From NCBI RefSeq assembly GCF_020524325.1, contig NZ_JAIVKY010000007.1:701759-765758 (forward strand): a DNA stretch of 64,000 nucleotides, read 5' to 3'. The translations under genes were made by a program, and so were the position numbers. The DNA is from Sutcliffiella horikoshii (GTDB taxonomy: Bacteria; Bacillota; Bacilli; Bacillales; Bacillaceae_I). Below are positions 42,778 through 51,885 of the stretch, piece by piece. Position 1 is the stretch's first letter; the number at the start of each line of letters is the position of its first letter. The notes under the pieces are model-generated. The model was not told where the DNA came from. It did no database searches and saw only the letters and a program-made list of their open reading frames with translations.

Positions 42778-43515
42778 TTGAAACCAATAAATGTGGTACT
42801 TGTTGATGACAATCAGAATTCTCTTGAAATATTGGAATTTTTTATTGGAGAACTGAAAGAGTTTCGAATTGTAGATATTTGTAATAGTGGGGAAAAATTG
42901 ATTGATAGTGTGATGAAAAACAAGGTGGATCTTGTGATTGCAGACATAAATATGCCAAAGAAAAGTGGTTTAGATGCAATAAAAGAATGCCTTGAGTTCT
43001 CTCCTGATTTAAAGTTTATATTTGTAACAGGATATAATGAATTTGCTGTGGAGGCATTTGCTATTTCTGCAGTGGACTATATTGTAAAACCGATTGAAAA
43101 AATCAGGTTATACAAAGCTTTGGAGCGTGCAAAAGGCCAATTGCATTCTGAGATGGCAGACACGGATCAGAAAAACCATAATAAAAGGTTATCTGTTCGT
43201 TCCAATAGTTCTTTCTACTATATACCTTTCGAGGATATTATATTTATTGAAAAATCAGGGAAGAAATGCATAATATATACAAACAATCAGTCAATTGAAA
43301 CCTATGAAAACATTAGCGATATCTATAAGCAATTGGACCAAAATTTTTACCGGACACACCGATCCTATATTGTTAACCTAAGAATGTTATCTCATATCAC
43401 ACCTAAAAATGAAACGTATTTTGCTTACTTTACTAATCACGAGAAGTATGCACACATATCCAAATTGAAAATAAATGAAGTACAAGAGTTGTTGGCTCAA
43501 ATCACGAAATCTTAA
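42778..43515 (+). CDS. LytTR-family response regulator
   Basis: 245 aa. Receiver domain with VVLVDDNQ, phospho-acceptor Asp 56 in IADINMPKKSG and Lys in VKPIEK; C-terminal LytTR DNA-binding domain from about residue 140 (SSFYYIPFEDIIFIEKSG, FYRTHRSYIVNL). TTG start with AAAGGGG upstream. LytTR domains bind paired 9-10 bp direct repeats. Most LytTR regulators pair with membrane-bound kinases; the adjacent kinase here is soluble. Targets unknown; the PHA cluster upstream is one candidate. Confidence 0.92.
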   Translation: MKPINVVLVDDNQNSLEILEFFIGELKEFRIVDICNSGEKLIDSVMKNKVDLVIADINMPKKSGLDAIKECLEFSPDLKFIFVTGYNEFAVEAFAISAVDYIVKPIEKIRLYKALERAKGQLHSEMADTDQKNHNKRLSVRSNSSFYYIPFEDIIFIEKSGKKCIIYTNNQSIETYENISDIYKQLDQNFYRTHRSYIVNLRMLSHITPKNETYFAYFTNHEKYAHISKLKINEVQELLAQITKS

Positions 43516-43549
43516 TCTTAAGTATTTTGTGATTTGAGTTTTCTTTTTT
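43496..43549 (+). terminator. Terminator overlapping the end of the LytTR gene
   Basis: CTCAAATCAC / GTGATTTGAG, extended by AAAT/ATTT, then TTTTCTTTTTT. The 5' arm lies in the last codons. Confidence 0.88.
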
Positions 43550-43910
43550 ACAAACCTTCATTTTTCATAAAAATTCCAATAATGGTCCTTAAATGTTGAA
43601 TCTATACGGTTGAAATGGCAAAGTAGTGCATCGAAAAGCAATAATGAACTGCTCAAAGGTATAGGAGAAATTGGACAAAAGGGAATGTAGTTCGATAGAA
43701 TGCTAGATAAAGGTATCTATTTAATAGATAATATTGACGAATCTTTTTACTTCACATATAAAAGATGGAAATTTTAAAGAGATGATGAACTGCTATCTTA
43801 TTTAAAATAATCACAAACATGCCTTGTAAGGTTAATCGAATCGTTTTGAAAGTTAAATAAGTAGCAAACATCCGATATTTAGAATATCCGTTATATGGGA
43901 GGGGTTTTAT
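43550..43910. other. Intergenic region upstream of sda
   Basis: No gene seen. TAGATAATATTGACG (43726-43740) and several AT-rich -10-like boxes occur, but no paired promoter could be fixed. B. subtilis sda is activated by DnaA; I looked for TTATCCACA-type boxes here and saw no good match. Confidence 0.35.
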
Positions 43911-44048
43911 ATGGATTTGTTAAGTGATGAATCTTTGATAGAAGTTTATGAAGCAGCGATAACGAATGAATTAAACGAAGAGTTTTTAAAGCTTATTCTT
44001 GATGAAATGAAGCGGAGAAAAATTGAAATTCCAGTATCCATTAGATAA
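43911..44048 (+). CDS. sda: Sporulation checkpoint inhibitor Sda
   Basis: 45 aa: MDLLSDESLIEVYEAAITNE, then NEEFLKLILDEMKRRKI. This aligns along its length with B. subtilis Sda (46 aa: LSDELLIESYFKATEMNLN, FIELIENEIKRRS). Sda is a helical hairpin that binds KinA/KinB and blocks autophosphorylation when replication is disturbed. The conserved LSDE.LIE.Y helix and the F..LI..E.KRR helix are both kept. ATG has GGGAGGGG 6 bases upstream. Confidence 0.88.
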   Translation: MDLLSDESLIEVYEAAITNELNEEFLKLILDEMKRRKIEIPVSIR

Positions 44049-44162
44049 TAACTAAAGAATTGATAAAACAAAAGAACATGTAAAGAGATGTGATGTAAGT
44101 AGTCAGCATCTTTTTTCTTTATGAATACAATTTATGAATACAATCAAAAGGAGAAACATAGC

Positions 44163-44468
44163 ATGTACATCGTTCACTCGACTTTCATCGTACCGTCTGA
44201 AAAAGCAGATGAAGTAATTTCGATATATCATAACAGATCAAGAATGGTAGAGAAAGCAAAAGGCTTCCAGCGTTTTCTACTTTTACAAAACGAAAATAAA
44301 GCTGGAGAGCTTACTGTATTCATGGAGTGGGATTCTAAAGAAGATTTTATTTCATGGGTTCGAAGTGAAGACTATAAAAAGATTCACGAACTTGAAAAGA
44401 AATATCCAGACCAAGAACTTGCCTCTATTATCCCAACTATAACGAAATTCAAAGTGGTGGCAACATGA
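44163..44468 (+). CDS. ABM-domain monooxygenase, IsdG/HmoA-like
   Basis: 101 aa, ferredoxin-like antibiotic-biosynthesis-monooxygenase fold: MYIVHSTFIVPSEKADEVIS, MVEKAKGFQRFLLLQNE, and LTVFMEWDSKEDFISWVRSE. In Bacillus and Staphylococcus such proteins (IsdG, HmoA/HmoB) open heme to release iron; the conserved WxxxxDF segment and a possible heme His (KIHELEKKYP near 77) are present. ATG 44163 follows AAAAGGAG. The stop overlaps the next gene by 4 bases. Confidence 0.8.
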   Translation: MYIVHSTFIVPSEKADEVISIYHNRSRMVEKAKGFQRFLLLQNENKAGELTVFMEWDSKEDFISWVRSEDYKKIHELEKKYPDQELASIIPTITKFKVVAT

Positions 44469-44887
44469 GTAATCCCATTCAATCCTCAACCGTACAAAAA
44501 ATAAAAGCAGATATAGGTGAATTGGATGTAGGGCCTATTGTGGAAAAAGTCGTAGTAACCATGTACAATGATTTTCCTTTCCTAGAAGAAAAGTTCGGGG
44601 AAAAGGGAAAAGAGAGAACCATTGAAGACAATTTTTATCACTTTTTGTACCTTCACACTGCTTATAAGCTCAATGATACCCAAACTTTTGTGGACTATGT
44701 GATGTGGCTTAATAGTGTCCTTGTAAGTAGAGGGTTAAAAACCGATATGATCATCTATAACTTTGAAAAAATACAGGAAAATATGTTGGGAATGTTGGAC
44801 AAGAAAGTGGAAGTAAGCTTCTTATCCTATTTGAATGAAGGCATTCTGGCCCTTAAGGAATATAAGCAAGAAAACGAAGGTGAATAA
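44465..44887 (+). CDS. Unknown helical protein coupled to the ABM monooxygenase
   Basis: 140 aa, predicted all-alpha: VGPIVEKVVVTMYNDFPFLE, NFYHFLYLHTAYKLNDTQTF, YVMWLNSVLVSRGLKTDMI. The spacing of His-containing helices (FYHFLYLHTAY) vaguely recalls globin-like or sensor-globin N-terminal folds, but I cannot assign a family. ATGA overlap with the IsdG-like gene means coupled translation and a likely shared task, perhaps heme handling (inference). Acidic C-terminus. Confidence 0.7.
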   Translation: MSNPIQSSTVQKIKADIGELDVGPIVEKVVVTMYNDFPFLEEKFGEKGKERTIEDNFYHFLYLHTAYKLNDTQTFVDYVMWLNSVLVSRGLKTDMIIYNFEKIQENMLGMLDKKVEVSFLSYLNEGILALKEYKQENEGE

Positions 44888-45014
44888 GGAGCCATAAGAC
44901 AGTATTGATTTCTTTTCTGATAGTCACATTATTGTCATGGGTATGTGGCGGAGGAACTTTAGAAGTGATTTATAATAGAAGAAATCCTGTTTGATTAAGA
45001 AAGGCTGATTGATA

Positions 45015-45314
45015 ATGACAAACACTACTATGGGAAGATTCCGAATGATGGGGTTGATCGAAGGCGGATCATTACTTGTTCTTCTTTTTATTGCAATGCC
45101 CTTAAAATATGGGTTTGACATTCCGCAAGCGGTAAGTGTTGTTGGAGCTTTACACGGCTTTTTGTTCATCACTTATTGTTTATTCATTGCATATATCACG
45201 TTAAAAATAAGATGGTCCCTTATGTGGGCAGCAGGGGCTGTTATTGTTGCCTTTATACCATTCGGGAATATTGTATTTGATAACTACTTGAAAAAATCTT
45301 CTTTTGTGAACTGA
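45015..45314 (+). CDS. DUF3817 small membrane protein
   Basis: 99 aa, three spans. MMGLIEGGSLLVLLFIAMPLKY near the N-terminus (core GLIEGGSLLVLL), VGALHGFLFITYCLF and WAAGAVIVAFIPFGNIVFD mark the DUF3817/YdzA family. ATG 45015 preferred over TTG 45009, with AAGAAAGG upstream. Function unknown. Confidence 0.85.
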   Translation: MTNTTMGRFRMMGLIEGGSLLVLLFIAMPLKYGFDIPQAVSVVGALHGFLFITYCLFIAYITLKIRWSLMWAAGAVIVAFIPFGNIVFDNYLKKSSFVN

Positions 45315-45339
45315 CTCTATGATTGGAGTCAGTTTTTTT
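45309..45339 (+). terminator. Terminator after the DUF3817 gene
   Basis: AACTGACTC / GAGTCAGTT with seven Ts. Confidence 0.92.
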
Positions 45340-45373
45340 AAATGAAAAGAAAGATGAGAAAGTATAAAATCCT

Positions 45374-45716
45374 GTTGATTTCCGTTTCAGGCGTTTCGCT
45401 TGCCTCCGGGCGGTCCTTGAGCCTCCTCAGGCTTCGTCTTCCGGGGTCTCACCTGTCCCTTCCTCCCGTGGGTGTTTGCGCGCCTTCCACTCCAATCAAC
45501 AAGGTGGCTTAACTTAACTGAGGTTCTTTTATAAAAGAATCTGACCGAGTTAACTGAATAAGCATTACGTATGGTCTACGTATTTTTTAGCTGTGGATAG
45601 CAAATGGCGTAGACTCCAGCGGGGGAATAATGGTAGGTTGAGACCACTGAAGCGTTGTGAGGAGGCTCAAGCACCTTCCCGCGGAAAGCAAAGCCATTTG
45701 CGGATAGGAACAGCGG
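45374..45716. repeat. Composite head-to-head intergenic repeat, copy 4
   Basis: Type 1 on the minus strand (45374-45501) and a type 2 unit on the plus strand (about 45588-45716) around an 86-bp linker with ACTGAATAAGCATTAC. This copy is the most decayed: the usual GGATTGGAGCAAATGG is shortened to GGATAGCAAATGG, and several CCGCGGG positions have changed. No real gene inside. Confidence 0.85.
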
Positions 45717-45850
45717 CGTTTACCAAATCCAATAAAGGTACTAAGCAATTTTTCTTAGGGTTTGCACGGTGTTCTGATTTCCCATGGGCAAGCTTTATTC
45801 GCTATAATGAGTAGAATATATTTATATGTATTAAAGGAGTAGTTGCTTTC

Positions 45851-46969
45851 GTGAAATTTGGTCGGGTGTTATCGATCGTTGCATTTTTCTCACTATATAA
45901 TATCTTAATGTTTTATCTGGGATGGAACGGCTTGGTTTGGTTAAAATCGATATTTTCGTTCCATCAAGAATCTTTATACTGGATATTCATAACTATTTTA
46001 TCGTATGCCTATATACTAGGCAGAATGGTTAAACCGCTCTCCTGGTTATCTATTATTGGTTCGATATGGTTTGGATTTATTCAATACGGACTGCTTTTGT
46101 TTCCGCTAGCAAATCTTGCTGTCTTGATACTTAGTTTGTTAGATATTCAAGAACGGACTTCCATTGTTGTGGTTGGGACCGTTACTGCAATCATTCTTGC
46201 GGGTATTTTCATCTCCGGGCTTTACAATGCGTATAGCCCAATAATTAGAAAGTATGAAGTGACCATACCGAAAAAAGCCGAAATGAAAAAACTTCGCATA
46301 GCCGTGGCTTCTGATATGCATTTCGGCAAGTTATCGGGCATAGCCCATTCCAAAAGGCTTGTGAAAATGATGAATCGCATCAAACCCGATATCATTTTGC
46401 TGCCTGGCGATATTATTGATGACGAGCCAGAACATTTCCAAAAGAAGAATATGGGGGCCATCATGAAACAACTTCATGCTCCACTCGGTATTTATGGCGT
46501 TCTTGGAAACCATGAATACTACGGAAGAGAGATTCCAGAGTTTCTAAAAGAAATGGAGAAGGCAGATATCCGCATATTGATGGATGAAGTGATTCAGATA
46601 GGACACGGCTTTTATCTGTTAGGCAGAAAAGATAAAACAGATTCAAGAAGAAAGTCGCTTGATCAATTAGTAAACGAATTAGATGGATCTCTGCCTCTAA
46701 TAGCTATGGATCACCAGCCTGCTGAATTGAAAGAAGCGCAGGAAAGTGGGGTGGATCTAATCGTATCGGGTCATACCCACAGAGGACAGATGGCGCCAAA
46801 CCACCTTATTACCAGAAGGTTGTTTGAATTGGATTGGGGTTATATGAAAAAAGGCCAGTTGCATGCATTTGTTTCCTCCGGATTCGGGTTCTGGGGTCCG
46901 CCACTTAGAATTGGCAGCAGGTCAGAGGTATTAGAGATTGTTGTAGAATTTGAAGATAAAGAAGGGTAA
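45851..46969 (+). CDS. Membrane-anchored metallophosphoesterase (YaeI/YkuE-like)
   Basis: 372 aa. Four N-terminal spans (to about residue 125) and a C-terminal calcineurin-like phosphoesterase: ASDMHFG (DxH) near 154, LPGDIIDD near 184, [10 protein letters not shown] near 217, and VSGHTHRGQ near 305. Metal-dependent hydrolase of phospho-lipid or nucleotide substrates; the catalytic domain probably faces the outside. GTG start. It lies 7 bp before the dbpA ATG, so the two form an operon. Confidence 0.9.
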   Translation: MKFGRVLSIVAFFSLYNILMFYLGWNGLVWLKSIFSFHQESLYWIFITILSYAYILGRMVKPLSWLSIIGSIWFGFIQYGLLLFPLANLAVLILSLLDIQERTSIVVVGTVTAIILAGIFISGLYNAYSPIIRKYEVTIPKKAEMKKLRIAVASDMHFGKLSGIAHSKRLVKMMNRIKPDIILLPGDIIDDEPEHFQKKNMGAIMKQLHAPLGIYGVLGNHEYYGREIPEFLKEMEKADIRILMDEVIQIGHGFYLLGRKDKTDSRRKSLDQLVNELDGSLPLIAMDHQPAELKEAQESGVDLIVSGHTHRGQMAPNHLITRRLFELDWGYMKKGQLHAFVSSGFGFWGPPLRIGSRSEVLEIVVEFEDKEG

Positions 46970-46976
46970 TAAAATT

Positions 46977-48419
46977 ATGAATAGATCTTTTCAGCAATTT
47001 AATTTAGGGGAAGACATAGTCAAGGCTTTAAAAAGCCTGAATTATGCAAAGCCCACTAATGTACAAGCAGAAGTGATTCCCAAAGCTCTAGTCAAAAATG
47101 ATATCATTGTAAAATCACAAACAGGCAGCGGGAAAACAGCTTCTTTTGCCGTCCCTCTCTGTGAGCTTGTCCAATGGGAAGAGAATAAGCCACAGGCCTT
47201 GGTGCTGACACCAACTAGGGAGCTTGCTGCCCAGGTGAAAGACGATATGACTAATATCGGCCGCTACAAGAGGATTAAGGCAACTGCCATTTATGGCAAA
47301 CAATCTTTTCAGAAGCAAAAACTTGAGCTTAAACAAAAGTCTCATATAGTCGTAGGTACACCTGGTCGGGTGTTAGATCATCTTGAAAAAGGTACGCTTG
47401 AAGTGGATAAACTGGAGTATCTTGTCATTGATGAAGCCGACGAGATGTTAAACATGGGATTTATTGAACAAGTGGAGGCGATCATACAAAGGCTTCCCAA
47501 GAGCAGAGTAACCATGATGTTTTCTGCCACCATGCCAGAAGACATTAAACAACTATCCAATCAATATATGATAAACCCTGTGTTTATTGAAATAGAAAGC
47601 GGGGGTTTAACGGCAGATCGAATAGAGCATGTTTGGTATGAGGCGGAAGAAGGCGAGAAATTTCTGTTGCTTAAAGATATTACAGTAGTGGAAAACCCCG
47701 ATAGCTGTATTATTTTTTGTGCTACGCAAGAAGAAGTGGAAAGGGTTCACCGCAAACTGCATCGTGCTGGATATCCTTGTGGGAAATTACATGGCGGCCT
47801 GGTACAGGAAGACAGGTTTTCTGTTATGAATGCTTTCAAACGAGGTGAATTCCGTTACCTAATCGCAACTGATGTGGCGTCAAGGGGAATTGACATTGAA
47901 GATATAAGCCTGGTTATCAATTACGATCTTCCTTCTGACAAAGAACGATATGTACATCGTATAGGCCGAACAGCTAGAGCTGGAAAATCCGGCAAGGCCA
48001 TTACCCTTATTTCAAACAGTGAACATCATCTCCTAGAAGAAATCGAGGATTTTATTGGCATAAAGATTACAAGAGCTGAAGCGCCAGAAAGGGATGCTGT
48101 AGCAAGAGCTGAAACTTCTTTTTTGGAGAAAGTGAAGAATAGACCAACAAAGAAAGAAGACAAAGGTACCAAATTAGAGAAGAATATTAAGAAACTTTAT
48201 TTTAACGGCGGGAAGAAAAAGAAAGTCAGAGCGGTGGACTTCGTAGGGACCATTTGCCAGATTGAGGGAGTCACATCAGAAGATATAGGGATTATTACCA
48301 TCCAGGAAAATCATACATATGTGGATATCTTGAATGGAAAAGGACCTTTAGTTTTAAAAGAAATGAAAAACCGCACCATCAAAGGGAAACAATTGAAAGT
48401 GCATGAGGCAAGGAACTAA
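46977..48419 (+). CDS. dbpA: DEAD-box RNA helicase DbpA (YxiN)
   Basis: 480 aa. Q-motif [14 protein letters not shown], Walker [33 protein letters not shown] and HRIGRTAR are all intact. The C-terminal 75 residues ([20 protein letters not shown]) are the DbpA RNA-recognition domain that directs it to helix 92 of 23S rRNA during large-subunit assembly. ATG 46977 has GAAGGG upstream; a TTG at 46950 overlaps the preceding gene. Confidence 0.93.
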   Translation: MNRSFQQFNLGEDIVKALKSLNYAKPTNVQAEVIPKALVKNDIIVKSQTGSGKTASFAVPLCELVQWEENKPQALVLTPTRELAAQVKDDMTNIGRYKRIKATAIYGKQSFQKQKLELKQKSHIVVGTPGRVLDHLEKGTLEVDKLEYLVIDEADEMLNMGFIEQVEAIIQRLPKSRVTMMFSATMPEDIKQLSNQYMINPVFIEIESGGLTADRIEHVWYEAEEGEKFLLLKDITVVENPDSCIIFCATQEEVERVHRKLHRAGYPCGKLHGGLVQEDRFSVMNAFKRGEFRYLIATDVASRGIDIEDISLVINYDLPSDKERYVHRIGRTARAGKSGKAITLISNSEHHLLEEIEDFIGIKITRAEAPERDAVARAETSFLEKVKNRPTKKEDKGTKLEKNIKKLYFNGGKKKKVRAVDFVGTICQIEGVTSEDIGIITIQENHTYVDILNGKGPLVLKEMKNRTIKGKQLKVHEARN

Positions 48420-48426
48420 ACTGTTC

Positions 48427-48670
48427 TCCTCCGTTCCAGACGCTTCGCTTGCCTGCGGGGTCTCCACCTAGCGCTATCTCCCTCAGGACAAGGAAGGCTT
48501 CGGCAGCGATGTATCGCACGAAGAAAATGCGTAGCATTTTCGAGGAGTCTCCGCCTTTTTCTCCAATCACCAGCTAGAAATTATTTAAGTTTTCAGTGGC
48601 TTCGCTTACGCCTGCGGGATACCTGTCCCTTCCTCCCGCGGGCGTCTGCGCGCCTTCCACTTCAATCAAC
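48427..48670 (-). repeat. Nested/mosaic intergenic repeat
   Basis: The same hybrid structure as at 37640-37940: a type 1 left end (CTCCGTTCCAGACGCTTCG), a reversed pgi-type variant (GTCTCCACCTAGCGCTATCT to TTTCTCCAATCACCAGCTAG), then the connecting AAATTATTTAAGT and a type 1 right end (GGGCGTCTGCGCGCCTTCC). It has an extra 54-bp block at 48489-48542. No plus-strand type 2 partner follows. Confidence 0.85.
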
Positions 48671-48690
48671 AAGGTTTCTTCATCCAAGTA

Positions 48691-48738
48691 AAAAAAGCTC
48701 GCCAAATCCTTTAGTGGACTTGGCGAGCTTTTAATTTT
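48691..48738. terminator. Terminator
   Basis: AAAAAAGCTCGCCAA / TTGGCGAGCTTTT, perfect 12-bp stem; on the minus strand it ends the yjiH-like gene. Confidence 0.92.
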
Positions 48739-50136
48739 TTAGAAGAAGAACAAATGAGCCATTAGTGCTGCAACAGGCAATGTAATGATGGTTCGTTGCA
48801 GGAAGATGATGAACAGTTCCCAGATCGATAGAGGAATTTTTGATTTTATCAAAAGAATTCCGATCTCTGACATGTAAATCAATTGAGTTAATGACATTAC
48901 GGCAATAACAAACCTTGTAAGCTCAGACTCTATGCCACTTCCTATAACTGCTGGAAGAAACATATCCGCAAATCCTACAATCATGGCTGGTGCAGCAGCC
49001 TGGGCTTCTGGGATTTGCAAGAGCTGTAGGAGTGGGATGAATGGATAGGATAGAATATTGAACACTTCTGTGTATTCCGCTACAACGAGTGCAATGGTTC
49101 CTAGCGCCATTACAAGTGGAATAAGTGCCATCCAGATATCTACTACATTATAGATCCCTTTTTTCACAACCTGCTTTGCACTTTTCACTCCTCCAGCTTT
49201 TTCTACCGCTTGCTGTAGCCCCCACTGAAAACTTGATACCCCGCTTGGAACCTTCTCATCAATTTTCTGTCCTACAGGCTCGTAATAAGTATCTTTTTTG
49301 CGGGAGAGAGGAGGTATTCTCGGGCATATGACTGCTGCAATGATTCCTGTAACAACTACTGTGAAGTAAAAAGGTACAAACATATGATCAATTCCAATGA
49401 ATTTGGCGATGACAAGACTAAAGGCAATGGATGCGATAGAGAAGTTGGTGGCAACGACAGCTGCTTCTCTTTTTGTATAATAGCCAGATTCGTATTGCTG
49501 TGTAGTTAACAACACCCCAACTGTTCCACTCCCCATCCATGAAGCCATTGCATCAATGGAAGAACGTCCCGGAAGCTTGAAGAGAGGGTGCATCACTTTT
49601 CTAACCAACGTACCAATAAAATCCATCAGGCCAAACTCTAAGAGAAGTGGCATGAAGAGACTTGCAAAAAGAAACCATACCGTAAGTACTGGGATAAGAT
49701 CATATAGGACAATCACGCCTGTATATTCGGATGTGATCATTTCTGGCCCGATTTCCGTTAACGTCATTACTGCAAATGCTGCACCTAATACACGCAATGC
49801 AAGCCATATACTTCCTACATTTAATAAGGATTCTAAAAAACTATCTTTTTTAATAAATGATACTGGAATAATCTTTACTAGCAGACTGCTAACAGCGGAA
49901 GCTACTAATATAATTGTCATGAAGGCGGGAATTGCCCCGCCAAAGGTATTCAATACCCAGTCTGCCATGATGCCAAGTCCAATGGTCACATTTCCATTGA
50001 AAGAAACCGGTATCAGGAAAAGAAGAATTCCAATCAGAGAAGGAACGGCAAATTTTAAGATTTGTGAAGTTGAATAGGTAGGTGTTGTTCCTGTTTGTTT
50101 TGAGTAACTTGTTTGTTTGGCAGATTGAGTGCTCAT
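48739..50136 (-). CDS. YjiH-family membrane protein (nucleoside-recognition/Gate domain)
   Basis: 465 aa, about 10 spans. Gate-domain segments (WMGSGTVGVLLTTQQYESGYYTKREAAVVATNFS, core GYYTKREAAVVATNFS, and AAPAMIVGFADMFLPAVIGS) identify the YjiH/SpoIVA-Gate-like transporter group. Substrate unknown. The cytoplasmic N-terminus is Ser/Thr/Gln-rich. ATG with AAAGGAG upstream. Monocistronic and divergent from the CotA-like gene. Confidence 0.88.
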   Translation of the reverse strand: MSTQSAKQTSYSKQTGTTPTYSTSQILKFAVPSLIGILLFLIPVSFNGNVTIGLGIMADWVLNTFGGAIPAFMTIILVASAVSSLLVKIIPVSFIKKDSFLESLLNVGSIWLALRVLGAAFAVMTLTEIGPEMITSEYTGVIVLYDLIPVLTVWFLFASLFMPLLLEFGLMDFIGTLVRKVMHPLFKLPGRSSIDAMASWMGSGTVGVLLTTQQYESGYYTKREAAVVATNFSIASIAFSLVIAKFIGIDHMFVPFYFTVVVTGIIAAVICPRIPPLSRKKDTYYEPVGQKIDEKVPSGVSSFQWGLQQAVEKAGGVKSAKQVVKKGIYNVVDIWMALIPLVMALGTIALVVAEYTEVFNILSYPFIPLLQLLQIPEAQAAAPAMIVGFADMFLPAVIGSGIESELTRFVIAVMSLTQLIYMSEIGILLIKSKIPLSIWELFIIFLQRTIITLPVAALMAHLFFF

Positions 50137-50305
50137 ACGTTTTGTCTCCTTTAGGAAAATTAGGATGATAGATTATAATATTAATAAAAATAACACTTAA
50201 CGTATATTTATACAACCCTATCTTTTAAAATACCTTCTCATTGGATATTCATCGTGATACCTGAATATGTTAGAACGTGAGTAATAGGAAATGGAGGGGT
50301 TCTTG

Positions 50306-51862
50306 GTGTCTGGAACACAGAAGCAAACAGCTAATTACCTGACCAAATATAAGGATTCACTCCCTATTCCCCCAGTACTAAAACCTCTACATAAAGGGGA
50401 AGGCTTTACGTATTACAAGGTGAGTATGAAAGAATGCAGGGTTTCAGTGCATAGTGAATTGCCTGAAACGACTATGTGGGGATATGAAGGAATGTTCCCG
50501 GGGCCGACCATTGAAGTAGACAATGGGGAAAGAGTGTATATCAAGTGGGAAAATCAACTGCCTACTGTGCATCTATTACCTATAGACTTTACGGTTCATG
50601 GTGCTCATCATAATGTTCCTGCAGTAAGAACAGTAGTTCATGTGCACGGTGCGGTAGTGGAACCGGAAAGTGATGGTTATCCTGATGCTTGGTTTACAAA
50701 TGGCTATCAGCAAGTAGGAGACAAGTTTGTAAAACAAATTTATCAATATGACAACTATATGAACGCATGCACGCTATGGTATCATGACCATGCAATTGGC
50801 ATCACAAGGTTAAACATATATGCAGGTCTTGCAGGCTTCTTTTTAGTGAAGAGTGAACGAGAACGTTCATTGAATATGCCAACAGGAGAATATGACATTC
50901 CTTTATTGATACAGGACCGGACGTTTCATCCAGATGGCTCGCTTTATTATCCCAAGCAGCCAAAAGAACCGGTACCGGGATTAGAAACGTCCATTGTGCC
51001 GGAATTCTTTGGGGAAACAATATTGGTAAATGGGAAAGTATGGCCTTATTTAGAGGTAGAACCAAGGAAATACCGTTTTCGGGTGCTGAATGGTTCTAAC
51101 AGTAGGTTCTACAAATTAGAGCTTGATCGCAATCAATACATGTTTCAAATAAGCACAGATAGGGGACTGTTGCCTCACCCTATAGGAATTAAGGAGATTA
51201 TTCTGGCACCTGCTGAAAGAGCGGATATTATTATCGATTTTTCCAATTTAGAAGGCAAGCGGATTAGGTTGATTAATGATGCACCTGCTCCTTTTCCGAA
51301 TGGAGACGCTGAAAATGAAATAAAGGATGTCATGCAGTTCAGGGTACTCCCTGATGTTGTGTATATTGATACCAGCAATATTCCTGCTCAATTGGAGCAA
51401 CTTCCGTTTCTGTCTGAAAAGAATGCTGTCAGAAGAAGGGATTTAACTCTTGACCACTTGAAGGATAGTTACGGAAGAGAACTCATGTTACTTGAAAAAA
51501 AGGGGTGGGATGCACCAATTTCAGAAAACCCCATGCTTTGTACAACTGAAATCTGGTATCTTATTAATCTTACTCCAGTTACCCACCCAATTCATATTCA
51601 TCTGATAGATTTTCAGATTCTGGACCGACGAGAATTTAATGTTGATAAATACAAGAAAGAAAAAGTAATGGAATACCTAGGGCCGAGTATCGCACCAGAG
51701 CCACAGGAAAGAGGAAGAAAAGACACGGTAAGGGCAAATCCGAATGAGGTAACAAGAATTATCATGCAATTTGGTCCATATTCCGGACTATACGTTTGGC
51801 ATTGTCATATGCTGGAGCATGAGGATTATGAAATGATGCGGCCGTATATAGTGATAAGGTGA
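50306..51862 (+). CDS. cotA: Multicopper oxidase, CotA laccase-like
   Basis: 518 aa, similar to CotA (513 aa). Copper sites: HVHGA (residues about 112-116), WYHDHAIG (158-165), HPIHIHLIDF (about 425) and HCHMLEHEDYEMM (about 497, T1 Cys and axial Met). No signal peptide, as in the outer-spore-coat laccase. GTG 50306 has GGAGGGG 6 bases upstream, better than ATG 50291, which overlaps it. A Gly-rich repeat protein is encoded 23 bp downstream. Confidence 0.9.
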   Translation: MSGTQKQTANYLTKYKDSLPIPPVLKPLHKGEGFTYYKVSMKECRVSVHSELPETTMWGYEGMFPGPTIEVDNGERVYIKWENQLPTVHLLPIDFTVHGAHHNVPAVRTVVHVHGAVVEPESDGYPDAWFTNGYQQVGDKFVKQIYQYDNYMNACTLWYHDHAIGITRLNIYAGLAGFFLVKSERERSLNMPTGEYDIPLLIQDRTFHPDGSLYYPKQPKEPVPGLETSIVPEFFGETILVNGKVWPYLEVEPRKYRFRVLNGSNSRFYKLELDRNQYMFQISTDRGLLPHPIGIKEIILAPAERADIIIDFSNLEGKRIRLINDAPAPFPNGDAENEIKDVMQFRVLPDVVYIDTSNIPAQLEQLPFLSEKNAVRRRDLTLDHLKDSYGRELMLLEKKGWDAPISENPMLCTTEIWYLINLTPVTHPIHIHLIDFQILDRREFNVDKYKKEKVMEYLGPSIAPEPQERGRKDTVRANPNEVTRIIMQFGPYSGLYVWHCHMLEHEDYEMMRPYIVIR

Positions 51863-51885
51863 AAAAAAGATAGGCGGAATTGCAT

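Noticed and set aside
49556..50077. 173-codon frame antisense to the yjiH-like gene
   Set aside because: Mirror of a hydrophobic membrane-protein gene; no ribosome site or family resemblance.
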